Made by a program: the position numbers and the translations under genes. DNA of 64,000 nucleotides from Zanthoxylum bungeanum. Lineage: Eukaryota; Streptophyta; Magnoliopsida; Sapindales; Rutaceae. Of the stretch, positions 11,442 through 23,827 are shown piece after piece. Below the pieces are notes generated by a model that did no database searches, was not told the origin of the DNA, and saw only the letters and a list, made by a program, of their open reading frames with translations. The stretch spans positions 1 through 64,000 of the forward strand of contig SKCR01007556.1 in assembly GCA_019454045.1 (NCBI GenBank), given 5' to 3'. Position 1 is the first letter of the stretch, and every line of letters begins with the position of its first letter.

Positions 11442-12290
11442 TCAGGGATAACCTGTGCCAGATTTCTGAGGTAGAAAAAGTAAGGCTTCAACATGTTCTT
11501 CTTTTAACTCCCATTCTCCTTGCATCTGTCGGATTACCAATATTGAGTCTCTGTAAACTTCAACATTCTTAGCTCTCAAGGCTATCAATGCAGTCAACCC
11601 AAAGGCACATGCTTCATACTCGGCCATGTTGTTAGTTACTCCGAACGTCAACCTCTTGGCCATAGGCAAGGTTTCTCCCTCAGGAGTTACTATTACGATC
11701 CCAATTCCGGCCCCTTTGTAGTTCAAAGCTCCATCGAAATATATTTTCCACCCCTGGACTGTTATAGCTTGGATTTCTTGGTCGGGGAACTCAAACTTGT
11801 ACTGATCCCCTTCAACGGGTTGCAACGCTAGGAACTCTGCCACAGCTCGCCCTTTGATCACCTTAAAAGTAAGGTACTCGATATCAAACTCTGTCGGCAA
11901 CACTAACCATTTCCCAACTTTCCAACTAGCAAAGGCACTGAATGCAGGTACTTCAAAGGATTCTCATTTGCTACCACTTGGATCTTGTAGGATTGGAAGT
12001 AATGGCGTAATTTCCTGGACGCCTATACTACTGCCAAATAGATCTTCTCCACTTCCTGATAGCAGGCTTCGTATGGAAGCAACTTCTTACTAAGGTAATA
12101 GACTACATGCTTACTCCAGTCTCATATACCTGTATCATCATTGCCCCCAGCGCTTCGGGTTCTATGGCCAAATACAGTACCAAGGGTTTGCCCGGTCTTG
12201 GAGGCTTCAAGATAGGAGGTTTCACTAAGTATTCCCTTGTCGAAAGCTTCTTGGCATTGCTCATGTTCTTGATATATCCCTTATTCGCGG
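11442..12290 (-). pseudogene. T1 RT-connection and RNase H
   Basis: From the right: REYLVKPPILKPPRPGKPL and LVLYLAIEPEALGAMMIQ, the first RNase H-like (connection) domain of a gypsy RT. Then, after shifts, a stretch ending LPTEFDIEYLTFKVIKGRAV. Then an open frame (11442-11903) with IYFDGALNYKGAGIGIVI, NNMAEYEACAFGLTALIA and YRDSILVIRQMQGEWEL, a type-1 RNase H with its D, E and D residues. The real polymerase part of RT (the YxDD box) is absent because the element is deleted to the right of about 12300. Confidence 0.85.
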
Positions 12291-12299
12291 GGTGGTAGA

Positions 12300-13068
12300 C
12301 TGGTCGCCCCAGACTTGTCTTTCTTTCCTTGCCGTAAATTTTTTTGTTTCTCGATTTCCTTTTCCCCGATACCCATGTTTGCTAAACCCTTCTTGAGAAA
12401 CTTTTTATTTTTTTAATCTCTAACCCAACGGATATCTATGATGGCTTTTAAGACACAGGGGTTAACATGATGCATGTATGCATGAGATGCGTGCGATGCA
12501 TGGAATATATAAGTTAGCCCATTATCATTCTAAAGCATTCAATCATACTATTACGCGGTGCAAACTTGTCCCAGTTGAAAAGGCCCAACATGTTTACACT
12601 TTTGCGATAACATGAATAAATAACTTCAACTGGTTGCCCACACTAAGTCTCCCCACTCAAGGGTCCGAGCGACCAAGTGAGCATACCTTTTTTATACATT
12701 AAGGTATGTGTCAATGAGTTATGGTGCGTGACTGACTGTCAAATGGATTTCCCGTTGTAGATTCCCCAGAGGGAGGGTGGAACGAACTCTCTTAAATACA
12801 CAAGCCTCTTAGGCTCTTATCGCTTGGTGACAGAAATAAACAAGGAGTCCTCCAAATTAGTCCATCACGGTAAGCTACGATTATATGATTATCTAGGTGC
12901 CTTCACAGCTTTTCCTTATAGAAAAGTAGTGAAGGAAAGAAGACACCAAACCATTACCTAGCCATAATAATGCCTTCGATTAAACCCCTTTCAACCCACG
13001 GTAGGCACGGTTAATTAAAGCACAAATCACAAACAATACAAGGCATTATTTCGGGGCCGATTCTCTGT
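12300..13068 (-). other. T1 leader region beyond a large deletion
   Basis: The stretch from about 12480 to 13068 is non-coding and matches T2 at 34034-34862 almost throughout, so it is the 5' leader of this family. gag, protease and RT, which should lie between this leader and RNase H, are missing. The break is near 12300-12480. Confidence 0.7.
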
Positions 13069-13085
13069 CCCCAGTGGAGTCACCA
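13069..13085 (-). other. Primer-binding site of T1 (tRNA-Arg)
   Basis: The plus strand CCCCAGTGGAGTCACCA is the 3' end of a plant tRNA-Arg (with CCA) except for one base (CACCA for CGCCA). It sits three bases from the LTR. The homologous site in T2 (34863-34879) keeps CGCCA. A tRNA-Arg primer is typical of Ogre/Tat elements. Confidence 0.88.
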
Positions 13086-13088
13086 GAC

Positions 13089-15094
13089 TGTAGACAACAG
13101 AAATCGGCGATGCTGTTCTAGGCTCGCGGCCTAGTTGGGAGTACGGAGTAGCCCACAGGGGAACTAAACCGGAGAAATAACATGGAGTCGCCACCCGGTG
13201 TGAACCGGGGAAATGATTTAAGGCCGCACTCACCCTCGCAATGGAAGACCTCAAACCGTTAGGTTCGGAATGGTCCCTTTACTTATGCCACTTGTAATAA
13301 AAAAGATTTGTGCAATAAATTAACCGAGTCTACGCAACATATTCAAGAATAACCTATACCTAGTTTGCATTCAGAGAATAAAACCCTATGTCTAAGTTTG
13401 CATGCTTTGAAAGTAAGTAATTATAACGGCAAACATACAATATCACAAAATAAGTATATTGAAACCATTCAATACAAAAATAACAAATAATCATTTAAGC
13501 ACAAACGTAAACTAAATTCCTAATGCGAAAGCAAAGAATTGAATCATGCATAAAGAAATAACATAATCATACTTAAAATAAATAACGCACGAGACTAAAT
13601 CATGCTAAAAATAATAATAACATACTAGCAACCTAATCATGCTAAATAATCTACTAGACTAAATCATGCTCGAATACAAGGTTGGATGAAACGAAATACG
13701 TGTGTCTCTCAAGTGGTACGTGGCATTATATCCTGAGTACAAGCCGCACTACCGTCCATCGGATTCGGCTACGGAATTTACGTCCGGGTTTCCATCCGAT
13801 TATACCGCAAGAGAGAACACATATTCCGTTCATCCCGGAAAATCACATCATGCACCAATCCACAATACTCATATGAAATAAAGTACTAGATAAATAAAAA
13901 ATAAAGGATAATATACGCAAGAGCAAGAGAGAACACATATTCCGTTCATCCGGAAATCACATATTGCTACTGTTTTTTAGTCACTATTTTTGTTGTTTTA
14001 AGGTCTATTTTACGGTTATTTAAGGGTTTGGGGCTGTAGTTTCTGGTGCAGTTTTTGGGCGAATTCTAGACAGTTTTACGGTAGTTTGGGGCAGTTTTCA
14101 GTGGTGTTTTGCCACAGATTCTGGGGCTATTTACGGCGGTTAAAAGATACAGTTTAGAGATAGTTTTTATGGGGATAAAATGTGCAGTGCATGGGGCGAT
14201 GAGCAGTGCAGTTTTGGCGTGAATATAGGGCTGTTTCTGGGCAGAATTTGGGACTATTTTTTGCATGAATAGGTGGCTGATTTCTGGGCAGTTTATGAGT
14301 GGATGGATGGGTGATTTTTGGGTAGTTTATGCGTGAATGGATGGGTCATTTTTGGGTATGTTTTCGGGATCTTTGCTACGGCAGTGAATGGTGTTTTTTG
14401 GGTATGGTTTCATGGCAATGAAGGGTGGTTCTTTGGGCGTGAGTGCTTAGGGAGATGAGGGGGGCGTGAATGCTAAGGTTTTCTTCTTTGTGTTTTCGTG
14501 AGAATGAGCTAGGGCCTCTAAGGTTGAGTTTAAGGTTTCTTTTTATAGGTAAAGGGTTGGGGTTTACCTTGTTTGAAAAGGGAAATGATTTGTGTAATTA
14601 TGGGAGATATTTTTAATTAGTGTGTGATAAGGAAAGATCTTTTAATTAGAGAAGTGATTTGATTTTTATTTGATTTCTTCTCTTTTAGTTAGGGATATGA
14701 TTTGGTTTTGATTAGGAAAGGGATCCATGGGATTTCTTTAATTTGGGAAGGGGATTTGGCTTGATTTATGCATGTGTTTAATGTGTGATTTTTGTTAATT
14801 TGGAATGTGAATGGGCGTGACTTAGAGTGGCTTGGGCGTGAGTTTGGTCCATTTTGGTGGGCTGATGTGTGGGCTTGGTGTGTGGTTTGTGGAGGTTTGG
14901 GCTAAGGGTTCGTTTTAAAACGGAGGTCCAACAAGCAAACCCGAAGCATAAACAAACGAATTAATTCCAATACTGTGTCAATTCTTGACTCTTCCCTTCC
15001 GACTTCTGTTTCCCGCGGCTTCCACAATTAAAAAGGTAGTGTCTCTATGTGAGGCTCATCATCGGGACTTATATGCAAAAATACAGTGCCTACA
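13089..15094 (-). repeat. 5' LTR of T1
   Basis: 2006 bp, TGTAG...CCTACA. Compared with the 3' LTR it lacks about 190 bp near 13910-13980. At that point it carries a second, rearranged copy of AGAGAACACATATTCCGTTC (first at about 13811, again at about 13926), which looks like a repair scar. A TATA-like box (minus strand) is at 14540-14547. Confidence 0.85.
14540..14547 (-). promoter_or_regulatory. TATA-like box of the T1 5' LTR
   Basis: TATAAAAA on the minus strand, conserved at 7091-7098 and at 36934-36941 in T2. Its position inside the LTR and its orientation fit the RNA polymerase II promoter of the element. Confidence 0.45.
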
Positions 15095-15099
15095 CTTGT
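15095..15099. repeat. Right target-site duplication of T1 (CTTGT)
   Basis: Second copy of CTTGT, matching 5516-5520. Confidence 0.9.
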
Positions 15100-15111
15100 G
15101 CAGTATCTGTC

Positions 15112-15690
15112 TCAATGGATGGTCGGTATATACCCCGATAGGGTGGGCTTGAAAATAGGGGCGCAACTTCCTCGCCGCAGTGACCAAGGATAAAGCCACC
15201 AGCTCATGAGTTGGGTACTGAGTTTCCTCATCCAATAGGTCTTACTTGTATAATACACTGGCCTTTGGATTTCATCCACTTCCTGCACTAACACCGAACT
15301 CACAGCATACTCAGAGACAGCTAAGTATAGAAACAATGTCTCATCTGGGATCGGTTTCGCCAATAGTGGAAGTTGGGCCAAGTACTCTTTGAGTTGTTGG
15401 AATGTATCCACACACTCAGTTGTCCAGCTGACTTCTTTTCTGGCCTTCTTGATCAGTTGGAAGAAGACATGACACTTGTTGGTGGCTTTAGAGACGAATC
15501 GGTTTAGTGCCGCCACCTGACTCGTTAAACTATGTACTTCTTTGACCATCCTCAGGGTTTTAAGTCCAATACTACTTTGATTTTCTGCGGGTTTGCTTCG
15601 ATGACTCGTGCACTGACTATGTATCCCAGAAAATGGAATTGTGGCCCTTGCCCATATAGTAGTTACCAAAAGTAGCATGGTTTAATGAGG
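15112..15690 (-). pseudogene. T0 RT thumb/connection (broken)
   Basis: Right-hand block of T0 pol. It shows FLGYIVSARVIEANPQKI (RT thumb) in one frame, then LTSQVAALNRFVSKATNK and VSWTTECVDTFQQLKEYL (connection), then FLYLAVSEYAVSSVLVQE and RPVYYTSKTY (start of the RNase H fold). One frameshift lies near 15560 and another near 15240. The reading continues after the T1 insertion at 5520. The palm with the YxDD box should lie further right and is not present. Confidence 0.85.
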
Positions 15691-15699
15691 TTAGAAAAC

Positions 15700-16414
15700 A
15701 TGGAAATTCATGGGGGAGTTAGAACGTACCAGTCTGTTTGGACTAGGGGGAGGAGTACTCAGAATGAGACCCGAGTCAGCCAGAGCCGAAGGTTTAACGA
15801 GTCGCAATAGTGGCCTCTATATTCAAATGTCTTCTTTACCCTGGCTCAGGCTTCGTAGTGGACTTTTGGGATATCACCCCCAACAGGCTGCAAATGACAC
15901 GAATGTTAGAAGGTTATGCAAATCAGTCTAAAGGAAGAGATAAGATCAATTTATTACCTCATACTTGTAAATGTTTGGGACTACGAAGCCTTCACTGCCT
16001 CAGGGATATTAAATCTTTCACTTAGCTACTACAAGCCAGCTTCGTTTATTGATGAGGCTCAATCCATGTCTATGTTTACAAAGTCGAGCTCGGGGTGGTG
16101 GTGGTTTGGCTTAGGTCGGGTGACCCTTTTTGGTGTCTTGTCTTTCTTCTTCTGATGCGGTCGGTGTGGTGTTGTAGTCATCGGGACTTTCTGATCCTAA
16201 GTTGTGCACGACCTCGAGCCTCAGTGGCATAGTGGGAGGAAATGTGTTAAGTGGAGTGAGGGAGAAAGACTCGGAGTCTGACATTCCTAGCAAGGCATGA
16301 CCCGAGGCGAGAAGTTAGTTCACAGACTAGATTAATAATGCACATTAAAATTAGGGTAATCATCTTAATCCCTACCGAGTATATAACCCTAAAAAAACTC
16401 TAAAACGCTATAAT
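15700..16414. other. Unassigned sequence between T0 and solo LTR A1
   Basis: No element ends, no convincing protein. A minus-strand frame at 16111-16293 (SESFSLTPLNTFPPTMPLRL) and a neighbouring piece (LSERFNIPEAVKA, about 15990-16030) have codon-like texture and might be remains of a gag-like ORF. I cannot assign them. The sequence continues at 18620 after the A1 insertion. Confidence 0.4.
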
Positions 16415-18624
16415 TGTTGAGTTCCTAATTAGGTCCCAAGAATCATCCAAATCAAGCATAAAATCGCATGAATACATCAAGGAATAATGGCGGAAACATA
16501 TACTCACAATGATTGGTTTGAGATGCAAAGAACACAAGTCTTTTTCTTCCTCCATCAAGCTCGGTTTTGGCCATCTTGGAGCTACTGAACTGCACGGTGT
16601 TGGGCTGTGAAAATCCTCAAAATTTCGGCCATTAAAGACCTCCATTAAAGCTCCAAGCTTTGAGATTCCAAGCTCACAAACTCACTTCCCTATCACCTTA
16701 ATATAACCCATATGGTGTGCTAGCACAAGGATCTTGCAACAAGATCATTAGCTTCTCCATTTTGTGTGTCCAAACCAGAAAAATGAAGAAGAATCGGCCA
16801 AGGAGACCGTGAGAGAGAGAGAAGCTTTTATTTTTGTCCAAAACAAAACCCTAAAACGTGGACTTAGAGAGAGAAACGTGAATCTCCCTTTTTAAACCCT
16901 TATTTTCGAATATAATAAAGAAAGAGAGAAAGTGTAAATGGTTTTAATAATTTCAAAAATTAATAAAAGCAATTACCACCTTTTACTTTCAAAAAGTAAA
17001 GTCAAAAGGTCAAAAGCAAAAGCAATAATGCTTTTCCATCACCTTTCACTTTTACTTATCACATCAAGTCACTTTAATAAAGTGACAACATGTCATGTCA
17101 CATCACATCACTCAAAGTGACAAGTGATTTGACAATTGATGCGACTAGCGATTTGACGCTTGATGTGACTTGCGTGTCGCGCTCGAATTCGAAATACGAA
17201 TGCGCTCGCAATCACTCTCGGGCTCGGGTTCGCTAATTCCAAATTAACGAATTTTTCCGTCGCGTCGTAATTAAATGATTACGCCTAGCGAATTCACTAT
17301 TCACGTCGCTAACGAATTAATTCTAAATTAATTCGTTCGCCCGAATTAAAATCTAATTTCAATTCCGCGTCGAAATCTAATTTCATATAATATATCGAAT
17401 ATATTATTTTATCCGATTAATTCTAAATTAATCGTTCTCTCTCTTTAATTAATATTTTATCCCAGATAAAATATCTTCGTAATTAATCCCAGATTAATTT
17501 TCTCTCTCATCAAATTAATCATAGATTAATTCTATCTCTCTCTTCTAATTAATCCCAGATTAATAAAGTGCGAGTCATACGTCATCGGTGAATCTTCAGG
17601 AAGCGACCCATGAGATCTCCGGATATATTGGCAGTAAATACGGTCGTCGGACTATCCGAACACGTAAGTACCTCGTACTACGTTTATACCAATTTACAAG
17701 ACAAGGTTGGCTTCTAGCAAAGTGCCATGCCTACCCAATTCTCCAGAAATATTCTTACAGGAATATATAGATCTGTATCAAGCGTAGTATACCGTAGTAT
17801 TGCGTATATCGGCCCAGTATCGGATAGTCACGTGCTAGGGCTGGGGTTGGATAAGTGTCTGCCCCGTCCGAAGCACATATCGGATGTCTGGTAACTAGTC
17901 TCTATAATCGGATATACATGACCTTGTCATAATATCCCGATGGCCGGCTAGCACTTAAGAGCACTAATACCGTATCCTGCGTGACATCATCTCCACTATG
18001 ACTGGAGTGATACTTCCGTCTCGACATCACACCCAATACACTACGACTCTCTGATAAACCCAGAAGTGGTGTACGCAGAACCGGTTAAAGCCCTGTACCA
18101 CCAAGACCAAAGTCTACCGATTATCGCAAGTATTAGCGATGTAAGTCTCAGGTTAAGACTATACACACCTACCTTGATTTCGGCCTCCCATAGACACATA
18201 GTCATAATACCAATGGGATTCCGAGGGGTCTATCCAGAGCGAAGCTGTTTCCCGTACCATCGGTGAAACACGACCTCCTATCGCACTTGCATAAGTATCC
18301 AATACTTATATATATGAGAACTATGCCGTTGTGCCCTCACAACGCGCACAAGTACAATACTAGCCTATTCCGCATTATCGATATCCAGTCTCGATAATAC
18401 TCCGGCTAGGGATATTTAATGATTAAACCTTTGGGGACTTATACTGTCTCATATCATTCTCAGTCCAGGAACTAATCATAGGGACCTCTCTTCATTTATA
18501 TATCTAAGGTGATCTAATCACAAATGATGAGATTACAATCTCCTTTGTCACATAGTTAATTTGTACAACAACACCGTGATCTGTACAAATAGTGACGCTA
18601 TGGGTCATTTTGTCCAACAATAAT
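16410..18624 (-). mobile_element. Solo LTR A1 with ATAAT target duplication
   Basis: LTR at 16415-18619 (2205 bp), TGTTGAG...TCCAACA, flanked by ATAAT at 16410-16414 and 18620-18624. Its right end carries the family sequence GGGTCAT...TTGTCCAACA. It holds several copies of the palindrome-like TTAATCCCAGATTAA around 17480-17570. No internal element sequence remains, so it is a solo LTR left after LTR-LTR recombination. A5 shows that the family is copia. Confidence 0.9.
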
Positions 18625-19057
18625 AATGGCGGAATAGTAAGCTTTCAAGCATAAACATATGAAATGCATCCACAAAATCAAGAAACGCATGCCTCTTATA
18701 CCTAACAAACCCCGAAAGAGCATACCCACACATATATACAAAAATAATATACATACACCCGCATACATAAGCCCACCCTCATACCACCATTATCGTAAAA
18801 AATCCCAAGAAACCAGGCACAGACACGAACATTCAGAGCAGCACAAGTAACATAAACATAAAATTAAGGAGAGGGATGTTCAAGAAGAACTTACTTGTTT
18901 GGCAAAATAAAGAGAGTCATCAACAAGCTACAAATGGTGTTGAAGGACCGAGTTCCAGATAATAAGAGAATCTTTGGAGTTCTTTGAAGAAGACGAAGTT
19001 ACTAAAAGAGGACAATGGCGTTCAATTGTCTTCTAAATAGACGGCTCAGGTTGATCT
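18625..19057. other. Unassigned sequence between A1 and B2
   Basis: About 430 bases, AT-rich, no recognisable gene or element end. It continues the sequence interrupted at 16414. Nothing further can be supported. Confidence 0.5.
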
Positions 19058-21595
19058 TGTTGGGGCAGTTATGGAATCCATAGGGTCGGAATGGTAGCCA
19101 TAGCTCTAAGCTTTAATCTACAGTTCCAAACTCTAATTAATTGTTCCAAGTCCAACATGAACATTTTTTACCTAAATATAAGAATGTTGTGTTTATACTT
19201 CTAAAGTATCCTAACACAATTGATTAGCCTTATTTCAACATTAAGCTATGTGATCATGCATCTAATACACAAATGAACTTAGCTTTTGAGAAGATCAAAT
19301 ATTACCTAGTAAGCTTGATGCAGGATCCAATCTACTTCTCCTTTGTTGAAATTGTTGGAGAACCTCCAATGTGTTTCTAATGCTACCAAGCTTCACTTCA
19401 AGATCCAATCTTGATTTCTCCTAAATGAAATGTTGTAGAGACCTCACAAGCTTCTCTAAACACTTCTCTAATTTAGGCTAATCTCTCTAAGAATTTGCTT
19501 GTATTTTTACTTGTACTTGTAATTAAAACCTTCATAAAGCTTGCTATTTATAGCAAAACTTAGGCAATTTTTAATTAATAAAAGTTGTAATCAACTTTAA
19601 AGTGGGCTTAATCTAATTTGTCCAAATATGTATAATTAGGTGTGACTAATCTCCATTGTCTCCCACTTTAATTTAATCTACTTAAATCAAGCCATTGATT
19701 AGTTAAATGTTTGCCACCTTGATTTAATCCAATTAAATCAAACCAAAACCACATATTATTACATACTTACAATTACCATAATATCCTCAAATGGTAGAGA
19801 TAATTATGATTTTACAATTAAGCCCTTGTGTAATTATTGAATTAATCCAATTAATCCAATTAGGTTAAAGTAAATAATCAATGTTATCCAATAACACTTG
19901 ATTATCTTAGTTGATAATTACAATATCAAATATTATCTTTTATCAAAATTAATCGGCTACCCTAGTGCTCAACGAGTATCTTCATATTGGGACTCTCTAA
20001 GTTTAGACACATTCGTTATATAAGCCTAGCTAATATGTAAGCAATTCGGCCACCTCTGAATTCGTGAAGAACACAAACGACCTTTCTAAACTATACAAGT
20101 CGAGGTCATCACATATGTTTAATAATCCCTCTGTCGTAGGCTATCTGAGTTGTGCTTAGGAAATATAGAATATATCGTCAAGTTTCCAAGGTGCAAATCT
20201 CATGTCGACATATCCATGATTCTTCATAACTGATGCGATCTACCCCAGGTGATCCACTTTGGCCAAAGATTTAAGAATCGTGACTTTACTAACATGGATA
20301 CCTAAACCTCTTTTGGTATAAATACGGGCCGATGGATCCTATCTTGCTTCTCACTTGATTACTGAGAGCATCAGTCCATACTCAACGAACATCTAGAGGC
20401 CAGACGATGAAAGGTTTCAGACATACATGCATCAAAGTGTGGAGGATCTCACATAAAATCAATGTTATCCTATAGTTAAAGGATTACATATCCTACTCGA
20501 CTCAAGGAGATTCCTATTGACGGTGGTGTGTACTTCCAACTATTAGGAATGACATGTGAATCATACAGTATTCACTTCAATGAATACCCACATGTCTATA
20601 CGAGTTTCCAAAACTCATGGTACATCGGGTTAATGTTGGTTTCTACTATAGTCCCAAGATCATATTTAAGCAATGAAAAGATTGAATACTCAAATGAAAT
20701 GATGCGGAAACACACTTACATTGAACGGATTTGAGATGTGTTGAGAAGAAAAATGAACTCCAAGAATCCTTTATGGTATTCGGCCAAGGTCCAAGGTCCA
20801 AGTCCAAGCTCCAAGCTTTGTCTTTGTGATTCCAAGCTCCAAGGTTGGTTTCCCTATCACCTTGTATTGATTCTTGAATGTGCTAGCAAGAGATGAAAGA
20901 AAACAATTTCCTTTCCTTGGTGGAGAAGCTCACGACTTGAGCAAAATGGGAGAGAGAGAGAGATTTCAATTTTTTTGTGTATTTGTTTTCTAAAAACAAT
21001 AATGAAAAACCTTTACCAAATTTTGGTATATCTTTCAAAAAGTCAAACCAAAAATTTGGAGCCAAAATTTGCATTAAAGCCTCACAACCACTTCTTTCAT
21101 GAATAGTGACTGCATGTCAATCACCAAAAAGTGAGTTGACATCTATCATTTGAATGACGTGCGATGTGACGAGCGATGTGACTTGTGGCCGCACTTGATT
21201 CTAAATCAAAGTGGCCTCGCAAACACATCCCGGGCTCGGGTTCGTTAATTCCGAATTAAAGAATTTTCCGTTGCTACATAATTAAATCAAATTTACTTAA
21301 ATAATTATGCCAAGCAAAATTACTATTCATGTCGCTAGCGAATTAACTCTAAATTAATTCGTTAGCCCGAATTAAAATCTAATTTTAATTCCGCGTCGAA
21401 ATCTAATTTCGTTTAATATATCGAATATATTATTTTATCGATTAATTCCAAATTAATTGTTTCTCCCTCTTCAATTAGTATTTTATCCCAGATAAAATAT
21501 CTCTGTAATTAATCCAAGATTAATTATGTTCGAATCATACGTCATCGGTGAATCTTTGGGAAGCGACCCAAGAGATCCCTGGATATGTTGGTGAC

Positions 21596-23827
21596 TGTGG
21601 GAACACAGGATCTGGGGCGACGCATCGGCCCGGTCGGGAGTACGGAGTAGCCACGGGGGACTAAACCGGAGAATAATGGAGTCGCCACCCGGTGTGAACC
21701 GGGAAAATGAGATTTAAGGCCGCACTCACCCCTCGCAAGGGAAGACCTCAAACCGTTGGGTTCGGAATGGTCCATTACTTATGTCACTTGTAATGAAAGG
21801 ATTTATGTAATAATTTAATCAAGTTTAAGTAACACTTATTTCCAACAGTATCATTCTTCTAAATTCACATGCATGAAATTAATCATCACAACATACAACA
21901 TCACATGGCAATCTCATGAACATATTCCAATCATATGATATGGAAAACTAAGAACAACCTAATCATGCTTGAGTACTATCTCATGAATACATCGAATGGA
22001 TAAATGCAGGAATACAAATAATATGATTGGCTACATAATGCAAGGGAGATCACCCAATAGGCAATTGTGCATGAAATATGATGAGACAGACTCAGTTCAG
22101 TGTGTGTGCGTTCGTAAACGCGTTCGAACGGTGAACAGAAGGTTCGCGTTCATGTAGCGTTTGATAACGTGTTCGAACGGGACCAGACCTGATGATACAA
22201 AATGCATGCGCGTTCGAGTAGCGTTTGATAACGCGTTCGAATGGTAAACAGAAGGTTCGCGTTTGAGTTGCGTTCGATGACGCGTTCGAACGGGAACTGG
22301 CAGATTGCATACATTCATATGGTTTTAGATACGCATTCAAACAGGATCACAACAACGACATATCTAATCACATGGATCTAAATCATGCATAAAGATTAAC
22401 ATACTAAGGACTAAATCATGCTTAAGAATAAATAACGCACTAGGCCTAATCAGGCTAAATAAATAAATAACGTACTAACTACATCATGCTCAAACAAGTT
22501 TGGATGAAACGGATATATGTATCTCTCAAGTGGTACGTGGAGTTGTAACCCGAGTGCAGACCGTACTACCGTCCATTCGGATTCGGCTACGGAATTTACG
22601 TCCGGTTTTCCATCCGATATACCACAAAAGAGAACATGCATTCCGTTTATCCGGAATTCACATCATGCCTCAACAAAATGAATCTCATGCAATAAAAAAA
22701 TATATCAAAATAAATAAAAGACAAATGAAAGATAATAAATACAAGGTGCCCTCAGGTCTAACCTTTTATGTCGTCTCTCGGTAGTACGGTGTACGGTCGT
22801 CGAAAGGGGGGAATGCTCCACAACTCCTCCGGTTCACAGGTTCACACCTTTCCTCGCTGTTCCACTGCTCAAGCTACTCTTTTGACTCCGATTCGCTGCT
22901 GTTTTGACTCCGATTCGCTGCCGCTTTGCTGGTGTATCTTAGTTACTGTTTTTGGGATGTTTTGGCTACTGTTTTGTGTGTGATTTTCGGTGGTGTTATG
23001 GTGTGGTTGGGGGGCTGTTTTGATGAGGTAAAGGGGCTGTTCAGGATGTGTTTTGGTCAAGGCAATGAGGGTTCTTTGGTTTGTGATCTTCGGTTATTGA
23101 GAGTGAGGGAGAGTTGTGTCAATAAGCTTGGGTGTTTCTTGTGTGAATGAACTAGGAGAGGCTTTTCTTGTATGAATGAGCTAGGGGCCATCATGTCTTG
23201 GTTAGGGGTTTTTTATATAGAGAATGGCTAGGGTTTCACCTTGTCTCACAAGGAATGGATTTGATTTTGTGTTGAGCAAGGAAAGTCAAAGATTGAGGGG
23301 GGGACAAATTTGGGCTAGATTAGGAATACAAAATATTTAATTTGTTATAATTGATTTTAATTAGGCATGACATCTTTTTAATTTAGTATGTCATTTTGTT
23401 TAGTTAGGAAGGAATCTTGTGTAATTGGTGGGTGAATATTTTAATTAAGGAATTAAAATATTTGATTGATTTTAATGTTTATTTAATTTGGTATGTGATT
23501 TTTAGATTTGTTCTGATTTCACCATGTGTTAAATATGTGTTTTAAGTGGGCTTGGGCGTGTGGGCCAAGGCTTGGGCGAATTGGGCTTGATGTGAGGCTA
23601 GCAGCAAAACCAGAATTACCGACACCGTTCGAACGCGGCACGAACGCCCGCAATCTGTTTGGCATTCGAACGTATACACGAACGCAGCACGAACGAAAAC
23701 AATGAACCTTGTTTATTCTGAATTTCCCCTTCCGATGTCCGTTTTCCGTGACCTCCGTGACTTAAAAGGTAGTGTCTCCAAATGAGACTCATCATAGGGA
23801 CTTATATGCAAAAATGCAGTGCCTACA
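21596..23827 (-). mobile_element. Tat-type solo LTR T3 inside A2
   Basis: 2232 bp, TGTGGGAACACAGG...GTGCCTACA. It shares with T1/T2 LTRs the blocks around 21620-21790 (TCGGGAGTACGGAGTAGCC, GGAGTCGCCACCC, AAGACCTCAAACCGTTGGG) and 22500-22640, and the end at 23780-23827. Unlike T1/T2 it carries repeated CGTTCGAACG motifs. It splits A2 between GGATATGTTGG and GCAGTAAATCC, sequences that are contiguous in A1 and A3. No clean 5-bp duplication is visible at the junctions. Confidence 0.8.
22100..22300. repeat. Repeated palindromic CGTTCGAACG units in T3
   Basis: Four units of the type GCGTT(C/T)G-N2-AACGCGTTCGAACG, spaced about 48-63 bases. The core CGTTCGAACG is a perfect palindrome. Related CGTTCGAACG motifs reappear near 23625-23690 at the other end of T3, and five units occur in T4. 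Confidence 0.85.

Larger units (their letters stand above)
5521..15094 (-). mobile_element. Tat/Ogre-like Ty3/gypsy element T1, deletion derivative
   Basis: A 9.6-kb element with LTRs at 5521-7660 and 13089-15094, ends TGTAG...CTACA, and a 5-bp target duplication CTTGT. Its PBS is complementary to tRNA-Arg. The internal order from the right is PBS, leader, RT-connection/RNase H, integrase, a 3' region with tandem repeats, then the 3' LTR. gag, protease and most of RT are missing; the internal region is only about 5.4 kb, so it is not autonomous. Integrase wording (AWGIDMIGEI, VVEAANKTIKMIL, LVYGMEAVLPVEVE) and the tRNA-Arg PBS fit the Tat/Ogre lineage. Confidence 0.85.
3659..15700 (-). mobile_element. 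Tat-like Ty3/gypsy element T0 (pol remnant, split by T1)
   Basis: Only the RT end, RNase H and integrase of pol survive, in two blocks (15095 to about 15700, and 3659-5520). The blocks join through the CTTGT target duplication of T1. The left end is cut by the insertion of copia LTR B1. The right end fades into unassigned DNA near 15700. No LTR of this element is visible. Domain order RT, RNase H, integrase identifies Ty3/gypsy. Wording such as FTKWVEAEPL and RYEAVIPVEFG resembles the plant Tat lineage. Confidence 0.75.

Noticed and set aside
13069..13085. Possible tRNA-Arg gene fragment
   Set aside because: Only the 3' end of the tRNA is matched and it abuts an LTR; it is a primer-binding site.
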